In this document: positions 40,498 to 50,936 of the stretch, in pieces
Position numbering within the stretch: the first letter of the stretch is position 1
How the letters are laid out: every line of letters begins with the position of its first letter
Assembly (NCBI RefSeq): GCF_002614725.1
Contig: NZ_MRZN01000005.1
Span: forward strand, 1-64,000
Direction of reading: 5' to 3'
DNA length: 64,000 nucleotides
Source: Staphylococcus edaphicus
Lineage (GTDB): Bacteria > Bacillota > Bacilli > Staphylococcales > Staphylococcaceae
The notes under the pieces: generated by a model
Seen by the model: the letters and a program-made list of their open reading frames with translations, nothing else
Database searches by the model: none
What the model was told of the DNA's origin: nothing
Made by a program: the position numbers and the translations under genes

Positions 40498-41466
40498 ATG
40501 ACGAATTATACCGTGGATACTTTAGAATTGGGACCTTTCACAACGGAGTCAGGAGAACTAATACCTAATTTGAAATTGCAATATGAGCATGTAGGTTTAA
40601 AAGGGCAGCCATTAGTGGTGGTCTGTCATGCTTTAACAGGTAATCATTTAACATATGGAACAAATGACAATCCAGGTTGGTGGAGGGGTATCATCGATGG
40701 TGGCTATATGCCGATTCATGATTATCAGTTTTTGACTTTTAATGTAATTGGTAGCCCGTATGGTTCAAGTTCGGCATTAACAGATTCTGATTTTCCTCAA
40801 ACACTCACGTTAAGAGATATTGTGCGTGCGATTGAAATAGGGATAGAAACGTTAGGCTTTGAACGTATCCATATTTTGATTGGTGGTTCTTTAGGCGGTA
40901 TGCAGACGATAGAATTGTTGTATAATCGCAAGTTTGATGTCGATAAGGCGGTTATACTTGCTGCAACCGATAAAACGTCTTCATATAGTCGTGCCTTTAA
41001 CGAAATCGCAAGGCAAGCTATTCATTTAGATCATAAAAATGGTATGAGTATTGCAAGACAACTTGGATTTTTAACGTACCGGTCATCTAAGAGTTATGAT
41101 AAACGCTTTACACCGGACCAAGTCGTGGCTTATCAAAAGCATCAGGGAAATAAGTTTAAGCATCATTTTGATGCGTCATGTTATTTAACACTACTGGATG
41201 TCTTGGATAGTCATGATGTAGATAGAGGTCGCGATGATGTGGATGAGGTATTTCGTAATTTAAATACGAAAGTCATGACGATGGGTTTTACAGATGATTT
41301 ACTTTATCCGGACGATCTTGTAAAAGCGGTAGGGGAACGATTTAAATTCCATAAGCATTTCTTTGTCCCTGATAATGTAGGCCATGACGGATTCTTACTT
41401 AATTTTAATGATTGGGCACCAAATTTATATCATTTCTTAAAGGTATATAACACTAAACGTAAATAA
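40498..41466 (+). CDS. metX: Homoserine O-acetyltransferase, MetX family
   Basis: A 322-residue alpha/beta-hydrolase-type acyltransferase that activates homoserine for methionine synthesis. The nucleophile serine is in LIGGSLGGMQTIELLYN. The family start LGPFTTESGELIPNLKLQYE, the oxyanion segment VVVCHALTGNHLT, and the C-terminal acid/base residues (DDLLYPDDLV, VGHDGFLL) are present. The acyl donor (acetyl- or succinyl-CoA) cannot be told from the family name alone. The ATG at 40498 follows GTAGGAGGG. Regulation is by the SAM-I riboswitch directly upstream. It is monocistronic. Confidence 0.9.
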   Translation: MTNYTVDTLELGPFTTESGELIPNLKLQYEHVGLKGQPLVVVCHALTGNHLTYGTNDNPGWWRGIIDGGYMPIHDYQFLTFNVIGSPYGSSSALTDSDFPQTLTLRDIVRAIEIGIETLGFERIHILIGGSLGGMQTIELLYNRKFDVDKAVILAATDKTSSYSRAFNEIARQAIHLDHKNGMSIARQLGFLTYRSSKSYDKRFTPDQVVAYQKHQGNKFKHHFDASCYLTLLDVLDSHDVDRGRDDVDEVFRNLNTKVMTMGFTDDLLYPDDLVKAVGERFKFHKHFFVPDNVGHDGFLLNFNDWAPNLYHFLKVYNTKRK

Positions 41467-41521
41467 AATAAAGCAAGGAAAATTGTTAATTTAGGACGTG
41501 CCGGATGTCTTCTTTATATAT

Positions 41522-41551
41522 AATAGGACATTGGTGACGTCCTATTTTTAT
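41522..41551 (+). terminator. Terminator after metX
   Basis: AATAGGAC (41522-41529) and GTCCTATT (41539-41546) form an 8-bp stem followed by TTTTA. Confidence 0.7.
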
Positions 41552-41685
41552 AGATAATACTAAGCAACAATTGCCATTGAACAAAGCAATCGTTTGCATC
41601 ACTTGCATGGTGCTATAAACTTCTTAATGGAACTTCTATTAAAATAAGTTGGCAATAATTGTATAAAAGTTTTAAAGAGGTTAAA

Positions 41686-42636
41686 ATGAAAGATATAGTC
41701 AAAAATAGTATGGGAGTGGCGAATTTGTTTTCTAAAATATATCCTAAGGCAACTGTGCTTAGTATACTAACGCTAATCGTAGTAGCTTTAGCTTTACATA
41801 TATTACCACCGCTCGGTCTTGTATTGAGTGTGTTTGCGACAATTCCTGGCATTATCTTATGGCATAAATCAATCGAATCATTTGGTTTGACGGCTGTCAT
41901 AACAGTTGTATTAACGACGTTACTGGGTAATATATTTGTATTAAGTATCATGGTTCTCGTGCTCATTGTGAGTTTCGTTGTTGGCCAATTATTAAAAGAA
42001 AGAACATCTAAAGAACGTATACTATATATAACTACTACATATATTAGTATGGTTTCATTAATTGCATTTATGGGACTTCAAACATTTGATAAAATACCAA
42101 GTGCGACAGCTTTAATGAAACCAATTAAAGACCAAATGCATCAAGTGGTTTCTGGTGCAGCAGTAGGTAATGATTACAAGGAAATGCTTGAAGAAGGATT
42201 CCGTCAGATGGCCGTTCAGTTACCAAGCTATGTAATTATTACAGTTTTTCTACTTGTTTTAATCAATTTAATTATCACTTTTCCAATTTTACGTAAGTTC
42301 AAAATCGCTACACCTATTTTCAAACCATTATATGCTTGGCAGATGAGCCGTTCATTATTATGGATGTACATTATTGTTCTGATTTGTGTTATGTTTGCGA
42401 GTCAAGCTGGTACTTTTCAAAGTGTCGTATTAAATTTTGAAATTGTGTTATCATTATGTATGTATATTCAGGGGTTAAGTGTGATTCACTTTTTCGGAAA
42501 GGCGAAATCAATGCCACTCGCACTTACGGTGTTATTAATGGTTATAGGGACGATTTTAATGCCATTAACTCATATTGTCAGTCTCCTGGGTGTGATAGAT
42601 TTATGTATTAACTTAAAAAGTATCATTAAAAAATGA
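41686..42636 (+). CDS. yybS: YybS family (DUF2232) membrane protein
   Basis: A 316-residue integral membrane protein with about eight hydrophobic segments, of the DUF2232/YybS family. It is consistently encoded just before gdpP and rplI in Bacillales. Its role is unknown; the family is distantly related to integral membrane substrate-binding components. The start at 41686 follows AAAGAGG with a 5-nt gap; a later in-frame ATG (MGVANLF) is possible. It is followed 14 nt later by gdpP, so they are probably co-transcribed. Confidence 0.85.
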   Translation: MKDIVKNSMGVANLFSKIYPKATVLSILTLIVVALALHILPPLGLVLSVFATIPGIILWHKSIESFGLTAVITVVLTTLLGNIFVLSIMVLVLIVSFVVGQLLKERTSKERILYITTTYISMVSLIAFMGLQTFDKIPSATALMKPIKDQMHQVVSGAAVGNDYKEMLEEGFRQMAVQLPSYVIITVFLLVLINLIITFPILRKFKIATPIFKPLYAWQMSRSLLWMYIIVLICVMFASQAGTFQSVVLNFEIVLSLCMYIQGLSVIHFFGKAKSMPLALTVLLMVIGTILMPLTHIVSLLGVIDLCINLKSIIKK

Positions 42637-42650
42637 TTTGAGGTGGAAAA

Positions 42651-44618
42651 ATGAACCGTCAATCCACTAAAAAAGCGTTGATTTTACCATTTGCGATTAT
42701 GACGCTCACAGCAATCGTCCTTGTTGTCGTTTGGTTTGTTTTTAACCAGCTCGTAGCAGGTATAGCGACTATTGTATTAGTGATTATTATCATAGGGACA
42801 GCGTTTATGGTAAGACAAGCTTTACAGAAATTAGACAGCTATGTTGACAATCTAAGTGGACATATTTCAGAAGGTAGTAATATCGCAATTAAAAATTTGC
42901 CTATTGGAATGATTATCTTAGATGAAAATGAAAACATAGAGTGGATGAACAAATTTATGTCGGACCGTTTGAATCGTAATGTGATTTCCGACCCAGTCAA
43001 CGAAGTATATCCTAATATCTTAAAACAATTAGAAAAAACACAAGAAATAGAAATTACTGAAAATGAATACCACTATCGTGTGCGTTATTCAGAAAAAGAA
43101 CATGTGCTTTATTTCTTCGACATCACAGAAGAAGTCTATACAAATGAATTATATGAATCATCTAAACCCATTATTGCGACATTATTCTTAGATAATTATG
43201 ATGAAATTACGCAAAATATGAATGATACGCAAAAATCAGAAATCAACTCAATGGTTACGCGTGTGATTAGTAGATGGGCAACAGAACACAATATTTACTT
43301 TAAACGTTATAGTTCTGACCAATTTGTAGCATATTTAAATCAAAATATTTTAAACGAAATTGAAGCAACGAACTTTAGTATTTTAAGCCAATTACGTGAA
43401 AAAAGTGTTGGCTATCGCGCCCAATTAACATTAAGTATTGGTGTAGGTGAAGGTTCTGAAAATCTGATTGATCTAGGGGAACTTTCTCAATCAGGTCTTG
43501 ATTTAGCACTAGGCCGTGGTGGTGACCAAGTTGCCATCAAACACATGAATGGTAATGTACGATTCTATGGTGGGAAGACTGACCCTATGGAAAAACGTAC
43601 ACGCGTGAGAGCACGTGTAATTTCACATGCGCTTAAAGATATCTTGATGGAAGGTGACAAGGTCATCATCATGGGGCATAAACGTCCCGATTTAGATGCC
43701 ATTGGTGCTGCCATTGGTGTATCACGTTTTGCAATGATGAATAACCTTGATGCTTATATTGTTTTAAATGAATCGGATATCGATCCAACACTGCGTCGAG
43801 TGATGGATGCAGTAAATGAAAAACCAGAACTAAAAGACCGATTTATCACTTCTGATGAAGCATGGGACATTATGACGTCCAAGACAACGCTTGTCATTGT
43901 AGATACGCATAAACCGGAAATGGTTATTGATGAAAATATTTTAAACAAAGCCAATCGTAAAGTGGTCATTGACCATCATAGACGTGGTGAAAGTTTCATC
44001 TCTAGTCCATTGCTTGTTTATATGGAGCCATATGCAAGTTCAACTGCAGAACTTGTTACAGAATTACTTGAGTATCAACCAACAGAGCAACGTCTGACAC
44101 GTTTAGAATCGACTGTCATGTTTGCAGGTATTATTGTAGATACACGTAACTTTACGTTACGTACCGGTTCTAGAACTTTTGATGCGGCAAGTTATTTACG
44201 TGCTCATGGTGCAGATACAATATTGACACAGCATTTCTTAAAAGACGATCTCGACACGTATATCAACCGTACAGAATTGATTCAAACAGTCAAACTGCAA
44301 GGCAATGGTGTTGCGATTGCCCATGGTTCAGATGAAAAAATCTATCATCCTGTAACAGTTGCACAAGCAGCCGATGAACTGTTAAGTTTAGATGGTGTAG
44401 AAGCTTCTTATGTTATAGCGAGAAGAGAAGATCATGTGGTAGGTATGTCTGCGCGTTCACTTGGTGCAGTCAACGTTCAATTGACGATGGAAGCACTTGG
44501 TGGTGGCGGTCATTTAACCAATGCAGCCACACAATTAAAAGATGTGACTGTTGATGAAGCAATAGAAAAATTACAACAAGCGATAACAGAACAAATGAGT
44601 AGGAGTGAAAATTCATGA
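42651..44618 (+). CDS. gdpP: Cyclic-di-AMP phosphodiesterase GdpP
   Basis: A 655-residue membrane enzyme that hydrolyses c-di-AMP. Two N-terminal helices (about 10-30 and 35-55) are followed by a PAS domain (about 80-165, with [16 protein letters not shown]) and a degenerate GGDEF domain (about 170-305). The DHH/DHHA1 phosphodiesterase domain has [19 protein letters not shown] and VIDHHRRGE, and [10 protein letters not shown] near the C-terminus. Loss of gdpP is known to raise beta-lactam tolerance in staphylococci, which matters beside a mecC gene; this copy looks intact. It overlaps rplI by 4 nt. Confidence 0.96.
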   Translation: MNRQSTKKALILPFAIMTLTAIVLVVVWFVFNQLVAGIATIVLVIIIIGTAFMVRQALQKLDSYVDNLSGHISEGSNIAIKNLPIGMIILDENENIEWMNKFMSDRLNRNVISDPVNEVYPNILKQLEKTQEIEITENEYHYRVRYSEKEHVLYFFDITEEVYTNELYESSKPIIATLFLDNYDEITQNMNDTQKSEINSMVTRVISRWATEHNIYFKRYSSDQFVAYLNQNILNEIEATNFSILSQLREKSVGYRAQLTLSIGVGEGSENLIDLGELSQSGLDLALGRGGDQVAIKHMNGNVRFYGGKTDPMEKRTRVRARVISHALKDILMEGDKVIIMGHKRPDLDAIGAAIGVSRFAMMNNLDAYIVLNESDIDPTLRRVMDAVNEKPELKDRFITSDEAWDIMTSKTTLVIVDTHKPEMVIDENILNKANRKVVIDHHRRGESFISSPLLVYMEPYASSTAELVTELLEYQPTEQRLTRLESTVMFAGIIVDTRNFTLRTGSRTFDAASYLRAHGADTILTQHFLKDDLDTYINRTELIQTVKLQGNGVAIAHGSDEKIYHPVTVAQAADELLSLDGVEASYVIARREDHVVGMSARSLGAVNVQLTMEALGGGGHLTNAATQLKDVTVDEAIEKLQQAITEQMSRSENS

Positions 44619-45061
44619 AAGTAATATTCACACAAGATGTAAAAGGTAAAGGCAAAAAAGGCGAAGTTAAAGACGTACCAGTAGGTTATGCAAATAACTT
44701 TTTATTGAAGAAAAATATGGCAGTTGAAGCAACGCCAGGCAATTTAAAACAATTAGAACAAAAAAATAAAGCTGCTGAAGCAGAGCGTCAACAAGAAATT
44801 GAAGATGCTAAAAAATTAAAAGCGCAATTAAGTGAAATTGAAGTCGAAGTATCTGCTAAAACAGGTGAAGGTGGAAAATTATTTGGTTCAGTTAGTACCA
44901 AACAAATCACACAAGCATTACAACAACAACACGACATCAAGATTGATAAACGTAAAATGGACTTACCAAATGGTATCCATGCATTAGGTTACACTAACGT
45001 ACCAGTTAAATTAGACAAAAAAGTTGAAGGTACAATTCGTGTACACACAGTTGAACAATAA
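44615..45061 (+). CDS. rplI: 50S ribosomal protein L9
   Basis: A 148-residue ribosomal protein. The N-terminal RNA-binding domain begins [20 protein letters not shown] and [11 protein letters not shown] long central helix (about 42-75, [19 protein letters not shown]) joins the C-terminal domain with [12 protein letters not shown]. It starts by ATGA overlap with the gdpP stop. Order gdpP-rplI-dnaB is conserved in Bacillales. Confidence 0.96.
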   Translation: MKVIFTQDVKGKGKKGEVKDVPVGYANNFLLKKNMAVEATPGNLKQLEQKNKAAEAERQQEIEDAKKLKAQLSEIEVEVSAKTGEGGKLFGSVSTKQITQALQQQHDIKIDKRKMDLPNGIHALGYTNVPVKLDKKVEGTIRVHTVEQ

Positions 45062-45091
45062 TAATGGATTGAGATATGAGGTGTAATCGCA

Positions 45092-46492
45092 ATGGATGGA
45101 ATGTATGAACAAAATCAAATGCCACACAGTAATGAGGCTGAACAGTCTGTCTTAGGTGCCATTATCATAGATCCAGAATTAATCAACACAACTCAGGAAG
45201 TATTACTTCCTGAGTCCTTTTATAGAGGTGCACATCAACACATTTTTAGAGCCATGATGAACCTCAATGAAGATAATAAAGATATTGATGTCGTTACAAT
45301 TATGGATCAGTTGTCCCAAGAAGGACGATTGAACGAAGCGGGTGGCCCTCAATATCTTGCAGAATTATCAAGTAATGTGCCGACAACGCGTAATATACAA
45401 TATTATACGGACATAGTATTTAAACATGCTACGAAGCGTAAATTAATTCAAACTGCCGATAGTATTGCGAACGATGGCTATAATGATGAACTGGAACTAG
45501 ATACGATACTTAACGACGCTGAACGTCGTATATTAGAATTATCATCCACACGTGAAAGTGATGGATTTAAAGACATACGAGATGTCTTAGGTGAAGTGTA
45601 TGAAAATGCAGAATTATTAGATCAGAACAGTGGTCAAACGCCAGGTATTCCAACAGGTTACCGTGATTTAGATCAGATGACGGCGGGTTTTAACCGCAAT
45701 GACTTAATTATATTAGCTGCACGTCCTTCAGTGGGTAAGACTGCCTTCGCACTTAATATTGCGCAAAAAGTTGCAACACATGAAGACCACTTTTCAGTGG
45801 GGATTTTTTCCCTAGAGATGGGTGCCGATCAGTTAGCAACACGTATGATTTGTAGTTCAGGTAACGTGGATTCTAACCGCTTAAGAACGGGTATGATGAC
45901 TGAAGAAGATTGGAATCGATTTACCATTGCAGTTGGTAAATTATCACGTACGAAGATATTTATTGACGATACGCCAGGTATTCGAATTACTGATATTCGT
46001 TCTAAATGTCGTCGTTTGAAGCAAGAACATGGTTTAGATATGATTGTAATTGACTATTTACAATTAATTTCAGGGAGTGGCTCACGTTTTTCTGATAATA
46101 GACAACAAGAAGTATCAGAAATTTCGCGTACATTAAAAGCCATCGCCAGAGAATTAGAATGTCCGGTAATTGCACTGAGTCAGTTATCTCGTGGTGTTGA
46201 ACAACGTCAAGATAAGCGCCCAATGATGAGTGACATTCGTGAGTCAGGTTCTATCGAGCAAGATGCCGATATAGTTGCCTTCTTATATCGTGATGATTAT
46301 TACAATCGTGGCGAAGATGAAGAAGACGATGATGATTCAAATTACGAACCGCAAACGAATGACGATAATGGTGAAATTGAAATTATTATCGCCAAACAGC
46401 GTAATGGCCCGACAGGAACAGTTAAGTTACACTTTATGAAACAATATAACAAATTTACAGATATAGATTATGCTCATGCCGATTTTGGATAA
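45092..46492 (+). CDS. dnaB: Replicative DNA helicase DnaB
   Basis: A 466-residue hexameric helicase of the replication fork (called dnaC in Bacillus and some staphylococcal annotations). The N-terminal domain (MPHSNEAEQSVLGAIIID) is followed by a linker and the RecA-like domain, with Walker A AARPSVGKTAFALN and Walker B MIVIDYLQLISG. ALSQLSRGVEQR and DIRESGSIEQDAD follow. The C-terminal region has an acidic stretch (RGEDEEDDDDSNYE). The listed ATG has AGGTG at 8-nt spacing; a second ATG (MYEQNQ) lies three codons later. Confidence 0.95.
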   Translation: MDGMYEQNQMPHSNEAEQSVLGAIIIDPELINTTQEVLLPESFYRGAHQHIFRAMMNLNEDNKDIDVVTIMDQLSQEGRLNEAGGPQYLAELSSNVPTTRNIQYYTDIVFKHATKRKLIQTADSIANDGYNDELELDTILNDAERRILELSSTRESDGFKDIRDVLGEVYENAELLDQNSGQTPGIPTGYRDLDQMTAGFNRNDLIILAARPSVGKTAFALNIAQKVATHEDHFSVGIFSLEMGADQLATRMICSSGNVDSNRLRTGMMTEEDWNRFTIAVGKLSRTKIFIDDTPGIRITDIRSKCRRLKQEHGLDMIVIDYLQLISGSGSRFSDNRQQEVSEISRTLKAIARELECPVIALSQLSRGVEQRQDKRPMMSDIRESGSIEQDADIVAFLYRDDYYNRGEDEEDDDDSNYEPQTNDDNGEIEIIIAKQRNGPTGTVKLHFMKQYNKFTDIDYAHADFG

Positions 46493-46518
46493 ATGAGAAA
46501 AATATTTAGCGACAATTT

Positions 46519-46559
46519 CCGTACAATAATTCACCGAATTGTTTTATTGTACGGTTTTT
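46519..46559 (+). terminator. Terminator of the gdpP-rplI-dnaB operon
   Basis: CCGTACAATAA (46519-46529) pairs with TTATTGTACGG (46544-46554), followed by TTTTTG. The 226 bp from here to purA hold its promoter and show no gene. Confidence 0.85.
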
Positions 46560-46785
46560 GTTTGTGTTTGACGAAGTGACTTCAGTGTAAGTATGTGTCT
46601 TTTTACATAGACGAAGGGAACAAAAGCATTGGTATTACTAAGATTAAAGGGTGATTTCTTTGAATGCGATGCTCTTCAATTTTTGAAAAATAACAATGAA
46701 TCAATGTTCGATTTTTGGTTTGCAATATAGATGGTCTATTGGTAAAATACGTAATGGTTAATCGAGAAAACTTGGAGGTGCTCAT

Positions 46786-48069
46786 ATGTCATCAATAGTA
46801 GTCGTTGGGACACAATGGGGAGACGAAGGTAAAGGTAAAATTACAGATTTCTTAGCAGAACAGGCAGACGTTATTGCACGTTTTTCAGGCGGTAACAATG
46901 CAGGTCATACAATTAAATTTGGTGGCGAAACTTATAAATTACACTTAGTACCATCTGGTATTTTCTATAAAGAAAAATTAGCAGTCATTGGTAATGGTGT
47001 CGTTGTCGATCCAGTAGCACTATTAAAAGAATTAGACGCTTTAAATGAAAGAGGTATTTCAACAGATAATTTACGTATTTCAAACCGTGCGCAAGTTATT
47101 TTACCTTATCATCTTAAACAAGATGAATATGAAGAAGAACGTCGTGGAGATAATAAAATCGGTACTACGAAAAAAGGTATCGGCCCAGCTTATGTAGATA
47201 AAGCACAACGTATTGGTATCCGTGTTGCAGATTTATTAGATAAAGAAACATTTGAAAAACTATTAAAAGATAACATCGAATATAAAGGTGCGTACTTCAA
47301 AGGTATGTTTGGCAAAGAATGTCCAACATTTGAAGACATCTTTGAAACATATTATGCTGCAGGTCAACGTTTAGCACCATTTGTTACGGACACTGCAAAA
47401 GTATTAGATGATGCATTTGTCGCAGATGAAAAAGTATTATTCGAAGGTGCACAAGGTGTTATGTTAGACATCGATCACGGTACTTATCCATTTGTGACAT
47501 CAAGTAACCCAGTTGCCGGTAATGTGACTGTTGGTGGTGGTGTAGGGCCAACATTCGTATCTAAAGTCATCGGTGTATGTAAAGCCTATACATCACGTGT
47601 TGGTGATGGTCCTTTCCCTACAGAACTATTTGACGAAGATGGGCATCATATCCGTGAAGTAGGACGTGAATATGGTACAACAACAGGGCGTCCACGTCGT
47701 GTAGGTTGGTTCGACTCTGTCGTGTTACGTCATTCTCGTCGTGCAAGTGGTATTACAGACCTATCAATTAACTCAATTGATGTATTAACAGGCCTTAAAG
47801 AAGTTAAAATCTGTACTGCTTATGAGCTAGATGGCGAAGAAATTACTGAATACCCAGCTAACTTAAAAGACTTACAACGTTGTAAGCCAATCTTTGAAAC
47901 ATTACCAGGTTGGACAGAAGATGTGACAAGTTGTCGTTCATTAGAAGAATTGCCTAATAATGCACGTAGATATTTAGAACGTATTTCTGAATTATGTAAC
48001 GTGAAGATTTCAATCTTCTCAGTAGGTCCAGACCGTAATCAAACAAACTTATTAAAATCATTATGGTAG
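46786..48069 (+). CDS. purA: Adenylosuccinate synthetase
   Basis: A 427-residue enzyme that joins IMP and aspartate with GTP, the first committed step to AMP. The N-terminal P-loop is [11 protein letters not shown] (residues 11-21). Other family markers are [20 protein letters not shown] and the IMP-binding [23 protein letters not shown]. It ends [14 protein letters not shown]. The ribosome site is TTGGAGGTG. It has its own promoter and a strong terminator. Position after dnaB is standard for staphylococci. Confidence 0.96.
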   Translation: MSSIVVVGTQWGDEGKGKITDFLAEQADVIARFSGGNNAGHTIKFGGETYKLHLVPSGIFYKEKLAVIGNGVVVDPVALLKELDALNERGISTDNLRISNRAQVILPYHLKQDEYEEERRGDNKIGTTKKGIGPAYVDKAQRIGIRVADLLDKETFEKLLKDNIEYKGAYFKGMFGKECPTFEDIFETYYAAGQRLAPFVTDTAKVLDDAFVADEKVLFEGAQGVMLDIDHGTYPFVTSSNPVAGNVTVGGGVGPTFVSKVIGVCKAYTSRVGDGPFPTELFDEDGHHIREVGREYGTTTGRPRRVGWFDSVVLRHSRRASGITDLSINSIDVLTGLKEVKICTAYELDGEEITEYPANLKDLQRCKPIFETLPGWTEDVTSCRSLEELPNNARRYLERISELCNVKISIFSVGPDRNQTNLLKSLW

Positions 48070-48090
48070 GTCATTAGACCATATATTTAT

Positions 48091-48150
48091 AAAAATACCT
48101 TGTAGATGTCATCAATCATTGAGTTGATGGCAAAGCTACAAGGTATTTTT
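48091..48150. terminator. Bidirectional terminator between purA and the glycosyltransferase gene
   Basis: AAAAATACCTTGTAG and CTACAAGGTATTTTT form a 15-bp stem; an inner stem GTCATCAA / TTGATGGC extends it. It serves both convergent genes. Confidence 0.85.
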
Positions 48151-48160
48151 GTTTATTATA

Positions 48161-49372
48161 TTAATGGTGTACAGATTGATTACGAAAAGATAATATTTGG
48201 TCAACGGCATAAGCGTATCCTGGACGCGCCATAGGTTGTGTTTGCTTCATTTTTTTAATATGCGCTTGATATGTTGTATGGTTTTGTAACATTTCCATTA
48301 CTTTCATTTTTAATGCTTCAGCGGTGATTGTCTCAGAGCTCGCTTGTTGCCCAACTTGTGCATGTTCAATTTGTTGTGCAACTACAGGTTGATCTGCACT
48401 CTGTGGAAAGGCTAATAACGGTACTTCCATTAATAACGCTTCATTTGTACTATTCATACCAGCATGCGTTAAGAAAAGTGTAGTATGTTGTAATAACTCA
48501 GTTTGAGGTACGTATGGTTTTAATAATACATTGTCAGGGACTTCCTCAAAATCAGCCACATTGTTTGTGTGACCGATTGATATGACCACAGATGCATCAA
48601 TATCTTTAAAGGCGGCCAAACATTTATTGAAAAAACGCATGTTTTGATTAAAGACAGTGCCAAGTGAAATATAAATAACGGGTCTTGTTTGATTGATTTG
48701 TTCCATAAAGTGAGTTGGTTGCGGTTGTATGACAGACGGACCAACAAAGCGATAACGGGCTGTATCAAATAACTCAGGGTTGATTTGAAATGCTTTCATG
48801 ATATAGACAATATTGAGCTCACCTGGATTATTCATCGCTGCATAACGTGATACTACATCGACACCATATGTGGTTTGAATATGCTGTTGCAACTCGCTAA
48901 ATGTGTTATCTACGTCATTTTTTTCAGTTGTAGTTAATGCCTGCATATTAAATTGGAGTGCCGCTTCAAATGTTTCTGCAGTATGTGCAAATGTAGTAAC
49001 CGACGAAACCGTTGGAATATTTAATTTTTGTGCTATTAAGCTCCCACAACTGAACATGGAGTCATAAATTAAATAATCGTAATGTTCGTCTTTAGTTTCT
49101 GCCAATATCTTTGGCAATATGACATCGACAGTATTCAATAAGCCATTAATGATATAGCATAAATTACCAGAGCCATAAGCTGTAAAACGTTGTATAATCT
49201 CATCCGAGGGTAGTGTACGAACCTCTACACCAGTATCTGCTAGTTTGTCTTGATATTGATCTCCAATATAATAAACAACTTCTTCACCACGTGATACAAG
49301 TTCTTTACATACGGCAATCGTCGGATTGATATGTCCAATGGATCCTGAATTGATAAATAGTACCTTAGCCAA
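48161..49372 (-). CDS. GT1 family glycosyltransferase (macrolide glycosyltransferase-like)
   Basis: A 403-residue GT1-type transferase of the MGT/UGT branch, which moves a sugar from a nucleotide sugar to a small acceptor such as a macrolide, flavonoid or lipid. The N-terminal half begins MAKVLFINSGSIGHINPTIAV with the catalytic His14 segment. The donor-binding region is VIYISLGTVFN, LLKPYVPQTELLQ and FLTHAGMNSTNEALLMEVPLLAFPQSADQ (UGT signature). No signal or membrane segment, so it is cytoplasmic. It is read against its core neighbours and lies between purA and the tRNA genes, as an accessory insertion might. The acceptor is unknown; antibiotic inactivation is one possibility. Confidence 0.85.
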   Translation of the reverse strand: MAKVLFINSGSIGHINPTIAVCKELVSRGEEVVYYIGDQYQDKLADTGVEVRTLPSDEIIQRFTAYGSGNLCYIINGLLNTVDVILPKILAETKDEHYDYLIYDSMFSCGSLIAQKLNIPTVSSVTTFAHTAETFEAALQFNMQALTTTEKNDVDNTFSELQQHIQTTYGVDVVSRYAAMNNPGELNIVYIMKAFQINPELFDTARYRFVGPSVIQPQPTHFMEQINQTRPVIYISLGTVFNQNMRFFNKCLAAFKDIDASVVISIGHTNNVADFEEVPDNVLLKPYVPQTELLQHTTLFLTHAGMNSTNEALLMEVPLLAFPQSADQPVVAQQIEHAQVGQQASSETITAEALKMKVMEMLQNHTTYQAHIKKMKQTQPMARPGYAYAVDQILSFRNQSVHH

Positions 49373-49668
49373 TGATTACGCCCTCCTAATGTGTTATTTA
49401 ATTAGTTTATCAAAAAGAATTGAAAACAAAAAAGATTTAAATTTTAATAGTTTCTTAAAAAATGTAAAACAAGTGGACGATTTTAATAATTTAGTGGTAA
49501 TCATTAGCAATTAAGCATGCTTCAATCTCCACATGATAGACTTTTTAGTCGTTTCAGCGTTGTATTTGCACTTTATACAATTAATATAGAAAATTATACT
49601 AATAAAATTAAAAAAATAGCTTGTCATCCCTCATAAGAGTTGATATAATTTATCTTGTGCTTAAGACA
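49373..49668 (+). promoter_or_regulatory. Region before the tRNA genes
   Basis: 296 bp with the leftward promoter of the glycosyltransferase gene and the rightward tRNA promoter. TTGATA and TATAAT-like sequence (TATAATTTATCTT) near 49638-49655 is the likely tRNA promoter. Nothing else is seen. Confidence 0.4.
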
Positions 49669-49743
49669 GGCTCCTTGGTCAAGCGGTTAAGACACCGCCC
49701 TTTCACGGCGGTAACACGGGTTCGAGTCCCGTAGGAGTCACCA
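49669..49743 (+). tRNA. tRNA-Glu (anticodon TTC)
   Basis: A 75-nt cloverleaf including encoded CCA. Acceptor GGCTCCT/AGGAGTC, anticodon stem CCGCC/GGCGG with loop CTTTCAC giving anticodon TTC, and T arm ACGGGTTCGAGTCCCGT. Confidence 0.95.
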
Positions 49744-49748
49744 TTTTA

Positions 49749-49821
49749 GGTCTCGTAGTGTAGCGGTTAACACGCCTGCCTGTCACGCAGGAGATCGCGG
49801 GTTCGATTCCCGTCGAGACCG
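49749..49821 (+). tRNA. tRNA-Asp (anticodon GTC)
   Basis: A 73-nt cloverleaf. Acceptor GGTCTCG/CGAGACC with discriminator G, anticodon stem CCTGC/GCAGG with loop CTGTCAC giving anticodon GTC, and T arm CGGGTTCGATTCCCG. The CCA end is not encoded. It follows tRNA-Glu by 5 nt, as a two-gene transcript. Confidence 0.95.
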
Positions 49822-49824
49822 TAC

Positions 49825-49856
49825 AAAATCCCATCCAATAGGACGGGATTTTTTTA
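49825..49856 (+). terminator. Terminator of the tRNA pair
   Basis: AATCCCATCC and GGACGGGATT form a stem with a 4-nt loop, followed by seven T residues directly after tRNA-Asp. Confidence 0.85.
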
Positions 49857-50025
49857 TGCGCAAATTGAGCTATATCAAAGTAGTTATTAGGTAATTTTTA
49901 GATAATGTTATAGTATGGTGGGTAAGATGAATTGAACAATAGTTATTTTAATAAGGTAACTGCTACAAATTAAATGTGTTCGGCAGTTTTAAAATACGGT
50001 GAAATTAAAAATGAGGTGCGTGCTA

Positions 50026-50484
50026 TTGCCAAATTACAAAAATTTAGAAGAAACAGATTTGATGAACCTCATCAGTGATCGTCACAATGATTTAAGACAA
50101 AAAGTAGAATATTTGACGGCGCAACAACTACCACAAGTTCAATTTGGTAGTTCAGAATGGTATTTAATCACTATTATTAAATATGATAGTCCTTCTTTAG
50201 CAGAATTAACGCAGAAGATTAATTTAACGCGCCAAGCGATTCATAAAGCGGTTAAACAATTAGAACAGAAGCAAGTCGTTCAGATTGAACACGTGCCGAA
50301 CAATAAAAAAGAAAAACGCGTGACCTTAACGCAACTAGGTATAACATGTTATGAAAAATATATTGAAAACAAACAGCAAATTATTGCCCATATTGCCCAT
50401 GTCATAGGACAGTCAGAAGTAGAACAGCTACATCAATTGTTACAAGCAGACTGGCAATTAGAACATTTTAAGGGCGATGAATGA
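50026..50484 (+). CDS. MarR family transcriptional regulator
   Basis: A 152-residue winged-helix regulator. The recognition region is SLAELTQKINLTRQAIHKAVKQLE and the wing is QIEHVPNNKKEKRVTLTQLG. N- and C-terminal helices would form the dimer. MarR proteins repress transporter or stress genes until a small molecule binds. TTG at 50026 is preferred because GAGGTG lies 8 nt before it; an in-frame upstream GTG (49999) lacks a ribosome site. A MFS drug exporter is the next gene and a perfect palindrome lies between them, so the exporter is the probable target. Confidence 0.85.
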   Translation: MPNYKNLEETDLMNLISDRHNDLRQKVEYLTAQQLPQVQFGSSEWYLITIIKYDSPSLAELTQKINLTRQAIHKAVKQLEQKQVVQIEHVPNNKKEKRVTLTQLGITCYEKYIENKQQIIAHIAHVIGQSEVEQLHQLLQADWQLEHFKGDE

Positions 50485-50538
50485 TAAGCGTATGTAACCG
50501 TAAATCAGTGTTAGATACGCTTAATTTTGTGCTCGATT

Positions 50539-50559
50539 ATTGTCAACTAGGTTGACAAT
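50539..50559. promoter_or_regulatory. Perfect palindrome, candidate MarR operator
   Basis: ATTGTCAAC-TAG-GTTGACAAT has 9-bp perfect arms. Its size and the TTGtCAAC-type half-sites fit MarR family operators. It is 54 bp after the marR stop and 377 bp before the exporter start, so the exporter transcript would have a long leader or a second promoter. Confidence 0.6.
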
Positions 50560-50936
50560 AAAGGCGGATTTTTGCTAAAGTGAGTTGGTTAGTCTTTTGA
50601 ACCTCATAAATTATTAAAGGTTTCATGAAATGCCTAAGTGCAAAATTATGAAACGATATTGCTTTATGATGTTATCAATATATCTCGTATATTGATAAAC
50701 CATCAGATTTACAAAGGAATCATTGAGCATTATTAGATGCCTTTTATTTTAAATATGTGGTTCATATAGCAGCAAAAAATTGAATGGAAATATAGGAATA
50801 AGTCATAACTTATGTAGAGCATTGAGTAAGGGAAACCAGCGATGAATCAATCGTTTTGAAGTGGTTTGATAATAAAAATACTCAACGTTCTCATTTATAC
50901 TTATACTTCGTTTACCATAAAAAAGGAGTATATTAA
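50560..50936 (+). other. Long leader region of the MFS exporter gene
   Basis: 377 bp with no supportable gene. A TTGATAAACC segment near 50692 and CTCATTTATACTTATACTTCG near 50891 are promoter-like. The region could hold a long 5' untranslated leader. Confidence 0.35.
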
